DNA of 64,000 nt from Puia dinghuensis (GTDB lineage: Bacteria; Bacteroidota; Bacteroidia; Chitinophagales; Chitinophagaceae): contig NZ_BMJC01000005.1 of NCBI RefSeq assembly GCF_014642875.1, positions 1 to 64,000 on the forward strand, given 5' to 3'. Each line of letters begins with the position of its first letter. The stretch's first letter is position 1. Of the stretch, positions 36,201-44,391 are shown one piece after another. The notes beneath the pieces are model-generated. The model had not been told where the DNA came from, did not search any database, and saw nothing but the letters and a program-made list of their open reading frames with translations. The translations under genes and the position numbers were made by a program.

Positions 36201-36612
36201 TCTCGTCCGGCAGTTCAACTACTGCGCTTCCATCATCGCCATTAACCAGGGCAACGGCCGGTACGTGGTCCAACCCCTCCCCAACATGGTCCAGTTGTCG
36301 TCGGTCAATGCCATTCAGTGCACCGATATCAATTTTGACGACATCCCCGATCTCGTCCTGGGCGGCAACGAATTCGGTTTCCTGCCCCAGTTCGGCCGCC
36401 TGGACGCCAGCAAAGGCCATATCCTGCTGGGCAACGGCAAAGGCCAGTTCACCTGGATACCACCCTCCCGGTCAGGACTGCAACTGCCCGGCATGATCCG
36501 CGATATCGAAAAAGTCCCTATGGAAGCAGGCCAGCCCCCGGCGCTCCTTTTCCTCCGGAATGACGAAGTACCCGTATTATACCGCATCAACCCCGGAATC
36601 CAACACCCATGA
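33274..36612 (+). CDS. VCBS/FG-GAP repeat lipoprotein with ASPIC/UnbV domain, copy 1
   Basis: A 1112-residue lipoprotein (lipobox LCSC, Cys18). Many calcium-loop repeats of the type DxNxDGxxD are visible, for example GDINNDHLPDI, ADVNGDGWLDI and GDLNGDGLDDI, which build two beta-propellers. Between them, at about residues 525-595, lies the ASPIC/UnbV domain (GAKIRVYGPNGLAYREL, SRGFQSSMDY). These proteins occur next to SusCD genes in Bacteroidota and are thought to be surface glycan or protein binders; no enzyme motif is seen. The next copy starts within its stop codon (ATGA). The start is placed at 33274 because it alone gives the lipoprotein signal. Confidence 0.9.
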   Translation: MSNTIFKVAIIACFLCSCHHEQTPALFTLLDNTGIDFNNKVVDGKLANSFLFRNFYNGGGVAIGDINNDHLPDILFTSNMGENKLYLNKGNFQFEDITEKAGLRQDSMWSTGAVMADVNGDGWLDIYICNSGHMKDGYRKNKLYINNHNGTFTDSAAQYGLDISAYTTQVSFFDYDGDGDLDCFMINNSPIPVNTLNNANRRDLPDAQWPVAPFLKGGGDHLYRNDHGHFTEVTKEAGIHGSLISFGLGVSVGDINGDGLPDIYVSNDSYERDYLYINQGNGTFKDELEDRIGHTSFSSMGADLADINNDGYPEIFTTDMLPEDDNRLKTLGAFDNIDLYNAKLKAGFYHQYMKNCLQLNDGTGHFMDIANYSGVSATDWSWGALIFDMDNDGLNDIFVCNGVNKDVTNLDFMDFFANEVIQKMVLTGKKEEIDEILNKIPVNPMLHKAYCNKGNLRFEDASATWGFTRPSFANGAAYADLDNDGDLDLVINNENGPAFIYRNNARETNGNHFIAFYLKGKAPNTFAIGAKIRVYGPNGLAYRELIPSRGFQSSMDYKQEIGIGKETRIDSVLVIWPDQTFTRLDQPALDSTYTLSQVNTTQHIPPPVKPDSASFLLQKTTSSFDKHTEHENTDFYYELNLPKMLSREGPHAAVGDLNGDGLDDIFIGGAKDHPGQVYLQQPNGRFIKKPEPALNAFPDFEDGAVVLIDADKDGDLDLFIGPAGNADQPDTRQMQFRLFKNDGKGNFTLAPDAFSNVTNGCNTSVALAADFNNDGFPDLFIGGRSVPREYGSTPASRIFINDGKGHFTDIAPAKNPDIAALGMVTSAAFTDLQGDKEPELLIAGEWMAPHIFTWQKDHFVERPTNLSHLFGWWESLAVKDVNGDGKPDLILGNIGENFYLHPDSAHPVKLWINDFDHNGIPDIILTRSVDGKDVPVFLKHEMERQLPMLKKENLKHADYAQKTIRDLLPADLLDNALVRQFNYCASIIAINQGNGRYVVQPLPNMVQLSSVNAIQCTDINFDDIPDLVLGGNEFGFLPQFGRLDASKGHILLGNGKGQFTWIPPSRSGLQLPGMIRDIEKVPMEAGQPPALLFLRNDEVPVLYRINPGIQHP

Positions 36613-39600
36613 CCAGTCGCACACTTCACCTGCTCACCGCGGTCCTGTTCCTCCTCATCTCCTGCAATCAAAAACAGGCAGGCCCTCCACCCCTGTTCCA
36701 ATTAATGACCAACACCGGCATCGACTTCCAGAACAAAGTGGTCAATACCGACTCCGCCAACATCATCAACTACCGCAACTTCTACAACGGCGGTGGCGTA
36801 GCCATCGGCGACATCAACAACGACGGCCTGCCCGACATCTTCCTCACCTCCAACATGGGGCCCAATAAACTCTATCTCAACGAAGGCAACTGGCATTTTA
36901 AGGACATCTCGCAAGAGGCCGGTTTCCCCGCCAACAAACAACAATGGAGCACCGGCGTCGTAATGGCGGACGTCAACGGGGACGGCTGGCTCGACATCTA
37001 TGTCTGCAATGCCGGACATATGGAGAACGGCGCCCTCCGGAAAAACCAGCTCTTCATCAACCGGCACGACAATACCTTTATTGACTCCGCCGAAGAATAC
37101 GGCCTGGCAGATTCCGGCTATACGACACAAGCCTCCTTCTTCGACTATGACGGCGACGGCGACCTGGACTGTTTTATCATCAACAACAGCCCCATGGTCA
37201 ATACCCTCGACTACGTCAACCAACGGCAGATGCCCAACTTCGCCCCGGCGGCCGCAAACTCACCCGCCGCCCGCCGAACCACCGGCGGAGGCGATCACCT
37301 CTTCCGCAACGACAACGGCCACTTCACCGAAGTCACCCACGAAGCCGGCATCCACGGCAGCCTCATCAGCCTCGGCCTGGGCGTCATGGTTGGTGATGTC
37401 AACGGTGACGGCTGGCCGGATATCTACGTATCCAACGACTTCTTCGAACGCGACTACCTCTATATCAACCAGCGCAACGGCACCTTCCGGGACCAGCTGG
37501 AAGACTGCATGCAACATATCAGCCTCGCTTCCATGGGGGCCGATATGGCCGATATCAACAACGACGGTTACCCCGACATCTTTACCACCGACATGCTGCC
37601 GGATGATGATTACCGGCTGAAAACGACCTTTTCCTTCGAGACCGAGGACGTCTACCGGCTAAAACAGGAAGCCGGATTCTACCACCAGTTCTTCCAAAAC
37701 GCGCTACAGCTCAACAACAGAAATGGCAAATTTCTCGACATCGCCTGCTATAGCGGCGTCAATGCCACCGATTGGACATGGGGCGGACTACTCTTCGATA
37801 TGGACAATGACGGTTACAACGATATTTTTGTCACCAACGGCATCGCGCAAGATCTGATCAACCAGGACTTCCTGGACTTCTTCGCCAACAATATGGCCCG
37901 GGAAATGCAGTCCACCGGCAAAAGGGCCGACCTCCATGCACTCCTCGACAAGATTCCCGCCCATCCCCTGTTGAAAAAGGTCTTCCACAACAACGGCCAC
38001 CTGCAATTCGCTGACAGCGCCCGCCCATGGGGCTTCACCACACCCTCCTTCTCCACCGGAGCCGCATATGGCGATCTGGACAATGACGGCGACCTTGACC
38101 TCGTCGTCAACAACGTGAACCAGCCCGCCTTCATCTATCGTAATAACACCACCGAAACGACCCACCATCACTATCTCGCCCTCAACCTCAAAGGCGCCGG
38201 GAAGAACCGCTTCGCCATCGGCAGCCGCATCCGGGCCTTCCGCAAAGGCGATGTGCTTTACCGGGAGCTGATGCCCGCAAGAGGGTTCCAGTCCTCCGTC
38301 GATTACCACCTGATCATCGGACTTGGCACAAACCCCCAGATAGATTCCCTGGTCGTCGACTGGCCTTCCGGCGCCACCACCATCATCCACCACCCCCGCG
38401 TCGACACGTCACTCACGCTCGACCAGCCACCATCACCCCCGAAAACTCCCCATCCACTCGCCCCCACCGCGGACATCCCGACCCAGCCCAAAAGCTCACC
38501 CCGAACCTTGCTCACCCCCATACCCTCCGCCTTCCAACGCCACCAGGAAGACGACAACATCGACTTCTACAACGAACACAACCTTCCCAAAATGCTCTCC
38601 CGCGAAGGCCCGAAAGCAGCTGTCGGCGACATCAACGGGGACGGCCTCGAAGACATCGTCATCGGCGGAACGCAAAACCACCCGGCCCAGGTCTATCTCC
38701 AAACCCCCGGCGAAAAATGGATAAAAAAACCCATCCCATCCATCGACCAGTTCACCGATTTTGAAGATGGCGCCGTCTTACTCTTCGACGCCGACGGCGA
38801 CGGCGATCTCGATCTCTTCCTCGGCCCCGGCGGCAACACCGCCCCACCCTACAGCCGTCAACTCCAGTTCCGGCTCTTTAAAAACGACGGCAAAGGAAAT
38901 TTCACCCTCGACCCCGACGCCTTCCCGGCAAACGGCAACAACTCAAACACCTCCGTGGCCATCGCCAACGATTTTAACCACGATGGTTACCCCGATCTGT
39001 TCGTAGGCGGCAGGTGCATCTCCCGGGAATATGGCGCCACTCCAACAAGTTACCTGTTTATCAACGACCGAAAAGGCCATTTCAAAGACATCGCCGCCAC
39101 TAACAACCCCGACATAGCTAACATCGGCATGGTCACCGGCGCAGCCTGGACCGACCTCACCGGCGACACCGCAAAAGAGCTCGTCATCGTCGGCGATTGG
39201 CTCACTCCCCGCATCTTCACCTGGCAAGGAGATCGCTTCAAAGAAATACCCACCAACCTTTCGCAACTATCCGGCTGGTGGAACACCGTCGCAGCTACCG
39301 ATCTCGACGGCGACGGCAAAACCGACCTCATCCTCGGCAACCTCGGCGAGAATTTCTACCTCAAGCCCGACAAAGAGCACCCAGTCAAACTATTCATCGC
39401 CGATTTCGACGGCAACGGCATCACAGATAAGATCCTCACCCGCACCATCGACGGAAAAGATATGCCCGTCTTCCTCAAAAAGGACATGGAAACACAATTG
39501 CCTTCCCTCAAAAAAGAAAACCTTAGATATTCAGAATTCGCCGGCAAGTCCATCCAGCAGTTACTCGGAGCCACCGCCCTGGAACATGCAAAGACCCTGC

Positions 39601-39977
39601 TATTCAACTACCCTTCGTCCATCGTTGCGCTCAACAGGGGAAATGGGCAATTCGATATCCGCCCCCTCCCGGCGACGGCCCAATTCTCTTCCGTCAACGC
39701 CATCCAATGCCTTGATCTGAATGGAGACGGCATCACCGACCTTGCCCTCGGCGGAAATGAATATGGGTTCCTGCCCCAGTTCGGCCGGCTCGATGCAAGC
39801 CTGGGCCAGGTGCTGCTCAACGATGGTAAAGGAAAGCTGACAGCCATCGGCACGGAAACTTCAGGCCTCAACCTCACCGGGCAGGTCAGGGATATCGTCC
39901 GGATAAAAGGAAAAGACCACGTATTTTTACTCTTCTTACGCAATGACGATTCGCCGCAACTATATCGATTACCATGA
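36609..39977 (+). CDS. VCBS/FG-GAP repeat lipoprotein with ASPIC/UnbV domain, copy 2
   Basis: A 1122-residue paralogue of copy 1 (lipobox LISC, Cys19). The same order of domains is seen: propeller with GDINNDGLPDI, ADVNGDGWLDI and GDLDNDGDLDL loops, an ASPIC/UnbV block with SRIRAFRKGDVLYREL and ARGFQSSVDY, a Pro-rich linker (around PPSPPKTPHPLAPTADIP), then a second propeller. The DNA of copies 1 and 2 remains similar over long stretches, fitting tandem duplication. Its ATG overlaps the stop of copy 1 and its stop overlaps the ATG of copy 3, so the three are probably translated from one message. Confidence 0.9.
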   Translation: MTSRTLHLLTAVLFLLISCNQKQAGPPPLFQLMTNTGIDFQNKVVNTDSANIINYRNFYNGGGVAIGDINNDGLPDIFLTSNMGPNKLYLNEGNWHFKDISQEAGFPANKQQWSTGVVMADVNGDGWLDIYVCNAGHMENGALRKNQLFINRHDNTFIDSAEEYGLADSGYTTQASFFDYDGDGDLDCFIINNSPMVNTLDYVNQRQMPNFAPAAANSPAARRTTGGGDHLFRNDNGHFTEVTHEAGIHGSLISLGLGVMVGDVNGDGWPDIYVSNDFFERDYLYINQRNGTFRDQLEDCMQHISLASMGADMADINNDGYPDIFTTDMLPDDDYRLKTTFSFETEDVYRLKQEAGFYHQFFQNALQLNNRNGKFLDIACYSGVNATDWTWGGLLFDMDNDGYNDIFVTNGIAQDLINQDFLDFFANNMAREMQSTGKRADLHALLDKIPAHPLLKKVFHNNGHLQFADSARPWGFTTPSFSTGAAYGDLDNDGDLDLVVNNVNQPAFIYRNNTTETTHHHYLALNLKGAGKNRFAIGSRIRAFRKGDVLYRELMPARGFQSSVDYHLIIGLGTNPQIDSLVVDWPSGATTIIHHPRVDTSLTLDQPPSPPKTPHPLAPTADIPTQPKSSPRTLLTPIPSAFQRHQEDDNIDFYNEHNLPKMLSREGPKAAVGDINGDGLEDIVIGGTQNHPAQVYLQTPGEKWIKKPIPSIDQFTDFEDGAVLLFDADGDGDLDLFLGPGGNTAPPYSRQLQFRLFKNDGKGNFTLDPDAFPANGNNSNTSVAIANDFNHDGYPDLFVGGRCISREYGATPTSYLFINDRKGHFKDIAATNNPDIANIGMVTGAAWTDLTGDTAKELVIVGDWLTPRIFTWQGDRFKEIPTNLSQLSGWWNTVAATDLDGDGKTDLILGNLGENFYLKPDKEHPVKLFIADFDGNGITDKILTRTIDGKDMPVFLKKDMETQLPSLKKENLRYSEFAGKSIQQLLGATALEHAKTLLFNYPSSIVALNRGNGQFDIRPLPATAQFSSVNAIQCLDLNGDGITDLALGGNEYGFLPQFGRLDASLGQVLLNDGKGKLTAIGTETSGLNLTGQVRDIVRIKGKDHVFLLFLRNDDSPQLYRLP

Positions 39978-42900
39978 GCATTAAACAATATATCGCCTTC
40001 CTATTCACCGTACTGCCGGTCACCCTTCGTTCATCCGTCGCCCTGCTCCTGCCGGTCGCCCCTCGCCTCCCCATCACCCTGCTCCTGGCGCTCACCCTGC
40101 TTGCACAAGGCTGCCATTCCCCAAATCCGGCGACACCGCCAGTCCCGCCCCCCTTCAAAGCCCTCGATCATTCCAACACCGGTCTCAATTTCAGCAATAC
40201 CCTGCACCCCACCACCGGGTTCAACGTATTCGACTACATGTATTTTTACAACGGCAGCGGAGTAGGCGCCGGCGATTTCAACAACGACGGCCTCATCGAT
40301 CTGTTCTTCGCTTCCAACCAGGGAGACAATAAGCTGTACCTCAACACCGGCAACCTCCGGTTCCGCGACGTCACCGACAGCGCCCGCATCCCGCAGGACC
40401 ATGGCTGGTCTACAGGCGTTTCCGTAGTAGACATCAACAACGACGGCCTGCTGGACATCTACATCTGCAGAGTGGGCCAGTTAGAGGGACTGCCCGCAAG
40501 CCGCAACCAGCTCCTCATCTGCCAGGGCATCGGCAAGGATGGTATCCCAATCTACCGCGACGAAGCCGCCGAATACGGCCTGGATTTTTCCGGCTTTAGC
40601 ACCCAGGCCGCCTTTTTCGACTATGACGGTGATGGCTATCTCGATATGTTCCTCATGAACCATTCCATCCATCAGAACGGTACTTTCGGACCGCGGCAAG
40701 AAAAACTCGCCACCTTTAACCCCCTTTCCGGCGACCGCCTCTTCCGCAATCAGGGCAACGGCAAATTCGTTGACGTGACAAAACAAGCAGGTATCCATAG
40801 CTCGGTCATCGGGTACGGCCTGGGCCTCGACATAGCCGATATAAATCTTGACGGCTATCCCGATATCTACGTAGGTAACGATTTTCACGAGAACGATTAC
40901 CTCTATATCAACCAGCACAACGGCGCCTTCCACGACGAAGGCACCGACCGGATGATGCACACCAGCCAGTTCTCCATGGGCGTGGACATCGCGGACGCCA
41001 GCAACGACGGCTTCCCCGAGATCATCACCATGGATATGCTTCCCTACGATCCATACATCCTCAAACGATCGGAAGGCGAGGACACCTGGGACATTTTCAA
41101 TCTGAAGATCAGCTATGGCTACAACTATCAGTATACCCGCAATAATCTTCAGTACAACCGGCGCAACGGCCACTTCAGCGAGATAGGCCTGTACTCAGGC
41201 GTGGCCGCTACCGACTGGTCCTGGTCCCCGCTATGGGTCGATTTCAACAACGATGGGCTGAAAGACCTTTTCGTCTCCAACGGCATCCCCAAAAGACTCA
41301 ACGACATCGACTACATAGATTTTGTCCTCGACGACGAACTGCAACGCAAAATGGCAAACCGCGATCTCACCGATAAGGACCTTGCCATGATCAACAAATT
41401 CCCGGAAATAAAACTGCCAAGCAAATTCTTCGACAATACAGGGCAGATGCAGTTCACGGACATCAGCAACACCGTCCAGGGGATACAGCCATCCTTCTCC
41501 AACGGAGCCGTCGCCGTCGACCTCGACAACGATGGCGACCTCGATCTCGTTGTCAATAATATCGACCAGCCGGTGACCGTTTACCAAAACCTCCAGAACG
41601 AACACGCATTCCGGCCCGCAGCCGAGATATCCCTCCGTGGTCCTCAAAACAACATCAATGCCCTTGGCGCCAAACTTTTCCTGTTTACAGGCGGCGAGAT
41701 CCACTCATATGAGAAGTACCCCGTCCATGGATTTCTCTCCAGCGCCGAAACCCCATTGCATGTAGGACTCTATGGCATCCACCCTGATTCGGTCTTCCTC
41801 GTCTGGCCCGACAACAGCTTCCAACGGATAAGCCTGCCTGCCAAAGGCGGCAAACTCAACTTCACATATACCAAGGGGCTGCCGCATTTTGATTACTCCA
41901 TCGTAACCAACTTCCGGAAGAACCCTACCCGTCCCATGGAAGATATCACCAGCAAGACAAATCTCCTCTACCGGCATGAAGAGAACCAGTTCCCGGAATT
42001 CGACCGCGAACCCCTCATCCCCCACATGCTGTCTACCGAGGGACCGGCAGTAGCCGTTGGCGATCTCAACCACGACGGCCGGACAGACGTCTTCATCGGC
42101 GGCGCCAAATGGAAAAAGCCTGCGGTGTTCATCCAGGATGCAGCAGGCAGATATAGCCGCCTCCCCGAGCCCGATCTCGACACGGACAGCACATACGAAG
42201 CCGCCGATGCCTGCTTCACCGATGTCGATGGGGACGGAAATCCCGATCTGGTCGAAGCGCCCGGCGGAAACGAATTCTATGGGCAGGAGCCCTGGCGCCG
42301 GCCACAGGTATACCTCAACGATGGAAAAGGCGGGCTCCACCGGTCCGAACAGGCCTTCCCGGACATCTGGCTTAACGCGTCCTGCGTGGCGCCCTATGAC
42401 TTCAACAAGGACGGCGCAGTCGACCTGTTCATCGGCGGCAGGTCCGTGCCATTTAATTACGGTCAGATCCCTCAAAGCTACCTGCTCCGCAACGATGGCA
42501 AAGGACACTTCACCGACGTCACAGCCAGATACGCAAAAGAACTAGCCAACATAGGGTTCGTCACCTCAGCCCAATGGTTCGACCTGGATAATGACGGTAC
42601 AAAGGACTTGCTGCTCAGCCTCGAATGGGGCGGCATCATCGCCTTTCTCGACAAAGGCGATCACTTCGAAAAAAAGGTGCTTTGTGACAAAAAAGGCTGG
42701 TGGAACTTCATTCTGCCGGTTGACCTCGATCGCGATGGCAATGTCGATCTGGTCGTTGGCAATCTCGGCCTCAACAGCCGGCTCACAGCCTCCCCCGGGC
42801 AACCTGTACGGTTATATTATTACGATTTTGACGGCAACGGGAAGAAAGAACAGGTTCTCACCTACTACCTGGCAGGCCGCGAACTCCCCTTCGCCAATAA

Positions 42901-43396
42901 GCAGGAACTGGAAAAACAAATGCCTGGCCTCAAAAAGAACTTCCTCTACGCGGGAGATTTCGCAAAAGCTACCCTGGAAGACATGTTCACGCGCAGCAGC
43001 CTGGAAAAGGCGGATACCCTCACCGCCGAATATTTTGCCAATGCCATCCTCGTCAACCAGGGCAATCTCACCTTCAACCTGCAAGCCATGCCCTGGGAAG
43101 CCCAACTGTCCTCCTTCAGGGACGCAGTAGTTGTCAATGCGAACAACGATAGCCTCCCCGACCTTCTGCTCGTAGGGAATTACTTTGAGAATAATATCCA
43201 GATGGGCCGCTACGACGCCGACTACGGCACCATCCTCATCAACCATGGCAAGCACAGCTTCTCCGCAAACCCGCTCAACGGCCTCGTGTTGAAGGGACAG
43301 GTAAGACATCTCCGGGAGATCGACGCCATCGGCAAAAAAGCCTGGCTTGCCGTCCGCAACAACGACAGTGCATTCATCTTCCGGTTCACCCCCTAA
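39974..43396 (+). CDS. VCBS/FG-GAP repeat lipoprotein with ASPIC/UnbV domain, copy 3
   Basis: An 1140-residue, more divergent paralogue. It has an unusually long N-terminal region before the lipobox (AQGC, Cys47), containing two related hydrophobic stretches (VALLLPVAPRLP and ITLLLALTLLAQG). Calcium-type loops include GDFNNDGLIDL, VDINNDGLLDI, GDLNHDGRTDV and YDFNKDGAVDL. The ASPIC-like part (GAKLFLFTGGEIHSYEK, HGFLSSAETPLHVG) lacks the usual REL. It ends the run of three genes and converges with the GyrI-like gene. Likely another surface binding lipoprotein with a different ligand. Confidence 0.88.
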   Translation: MSIKQYIAFLFTVLPVTLRSSVALLLPVAPRLPITLLLALTLLAQGCHSPNPATPPVPPPFKALDHSNTGLNFSNTLHPTTGFNVFDYMYFYNGSGVGAGDFNNDGLIDLFFASNQGDNKLYLNTGNLRFRDVTDSARIPQDHGWSTGVSVVDINNDGLLDIYICRVGQLEGLPASRNQLLICQGIGKDGIPIYRDEAAEYGLDFSGFSTQAAFFDYDGDGYLDMFLMNHSIHQNGTFGPRQEKLATFNPLSGDRLFRNQGNGKFVDVTKQAGIHSSVIGYGLGLDIADINLDGYPDIYVGNDFHENDYLYINQHNGAFHDEGTDRMMHTSQFSMGVDIADASNDGFPEIITMDMLPYDPYILKRSEGEDTWDIFNLKISYGYNYQYTRNNLQYNRRNGHFSEIGLYSGVAATDWSWSPLWVDFNNDGLKDLFVSNGIPKRLNDIDYIDFVLDDELQRKMANRDLTDKDLAMINKFPEIKLPSKFFDNTGQMQFTDISNTVQGIQPSFSNGAVAVDLDNDGDLDLVVNNIDQPVTVYQNLQNEHAFRPAAEISLRGPQNNINALGAKLFLFTGGEIHSYEKYPVHGFLSSAETPLHVGLYGIHPDSVFLVWPDNSFQRISLPAKGGKLNFTYTKGLPHFDYSIVTNFRKNPTRPMEDITSKTNLLYRHEENQFPEFDREPLIPHMLSTEGPAVAVGDLNHDGRTDVFIGGAKWKKPAVFIQDAAGRYSRLPEPDLDTDSTYEAADACFTDVDGDGNPDLVEAPGGNEFYGQEPWRRPQVYLNDGKGGLHRSEQAFPDIWLNASCVAPYDFNKDGAVDLFIGGRSVPFNYGQIPQSYLLRNDGKGHFTDVTARYAKELANIGFVTSAQWFDLDNDGTKDLLLSLEWGGIIAFLDKGDHFEKKVLCDKKGWWNFILPVDLDRDGNVDLVVGNLGLNSRLTASPGQPVRLYYYDFDGNGKKEQVLTYYLAGRELPFANKQELEKQMPGLKKNFLYAGDFAKATLEDMFTRSSLEKADTLTAEYFANAILVNQGNLTFNLQAMPWEAQLSSFRDAVVVNANNDSLPDLLLVGNYFENNIQMGRYDADYGTILINHGKHSFSANPLNGLVLKGQVRHLREIDAIGKKAWLAVRNNDSAFIFRFTP

Positions 43397-43419
43397 GCAG
43401 TCGCCCGCCGCCCCCCAAA

Positions 43420-44343
43420 TCACATTACAGGGTAATAAATCCTCGTCATCCACCGCGAACTATCCGTCTCCTGCTGCCTGTCGGTGACCAGCGATTGAAA
43501 AGGTATCGCCATCACCGTCCGATCGTAGTCCCGGATATAATCCTTCATCCCGGCCAACGCCGCGGCCACCGTAGAGTCACCACCCTTCACATCCGCCACC
43601 AGGTATTTCCCGGGTATCAGCCGCATATACGTAATATCTCCCTTACCTGCCAACCTCGCCCCGACAGGAAGGGCGACCATCAACCGATAAGCCCCCTGCT
43701 TGTCAGCAGAAGCCGTAACATTCACCATCGGATACCCGGTCTGCGACACATGCTCCTCCTTGATATAGTTGACCAGCCTGCCTATCTGAACATAGATATC
43801 CGCGTTGGTGGGGTAGCCTGGTTTCTCTGTTCGGGTAACGACAAGTAAAGTGTCGGTCGTCGAAGTTTCCCGGATGTCAACGCCATATACATTCTCCTTC
43901 TTTCCAAGGAATGCACTGGCATGAAGCAGTATCTCGTCCATCACCCCCGCAAGCCGCCTGGCCTCCCGGTATCGACTGACCCGCTCCACCGGGTTCCATC
44001 CCGATCGCAATGCTGTTTTCCACTCAAGCAGCATCGAATCCCGGTTGTTCATAGGCAACAGGCTCAGCTTGCTCGGCAATTCCTGCTGGCCCTCCCGGAT
44101 ACCGATATCGACATTCTGATACGAAAGCCCTTCGATGCGGAATCCCATCTCCTCACCCGCCGCCAGATGGTCCGGCCACCACGTCTTCCACTTATGCTCA
44201 TCACTGAAAAAAGGAAAAGCGGCTACCGCCCTGCATCGCGCAGGTACTACCCGAACCACCTCAAGCGTCGAAGGAATAAATAACTCTACACCAACCACCG
44301 CGATCACCAAGATCGCAAAAAATACAAGACCCAACTTTTTCAT
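43420..44343 (-). CDS. SRPBCC plus GyrI-like effector-binding protein, membrane anchored
   Basis: A 307-residue protein with an N-terminal membrane anchor or signal (MKKLGLVFFAILVIAVVGVELF). Residues 30-150 resemble the SRPBCC lipid-binding-like fold (VPARCRAVAAFPFFSDEHKW). Residues 160-300 resemble the GyrI-like small-molecule binding domain (DIYVQIGRLVNYIKEE, MRLIPGKYLVADVKGG). Such proteins are common in Bacteroidota and uncharacterised. It is divergent from the GH65 gene with 48 bases between starts. Confidence 0.68.
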   Translation of the reverse strand: MKKLGLVFFAILVIAVVGVELFIPSTLEVVRVVPARCRAVAAFPFFSDEHKWKTWWPDHLAAGEEMGFRIEGLSYQNVDIGIREGQQELPSKLSLLPMNNRDSMLLEWKTALRSGWNPVERVSRYREARRLAGVMDEILLHASAFLGKKENVYGVDIRETSTTDTLLVVTRTEKPGYPTNADIYVQIGRLVNYIKEEHVSQTGYPMVNVTASADKQGAYRLMVALPVGARLAGKGDITYMRLIPGKYLVADVKGGDSTVAAALAGMKDYIRDYDRTVMAIPFQSLVTDRQQETDSSRWMTRIYYPVM

Positions 44344-44391
44344 ATAGCGTACTAAAAGCTAAAAATAAACAATAATGTGTAAATTGTACCC

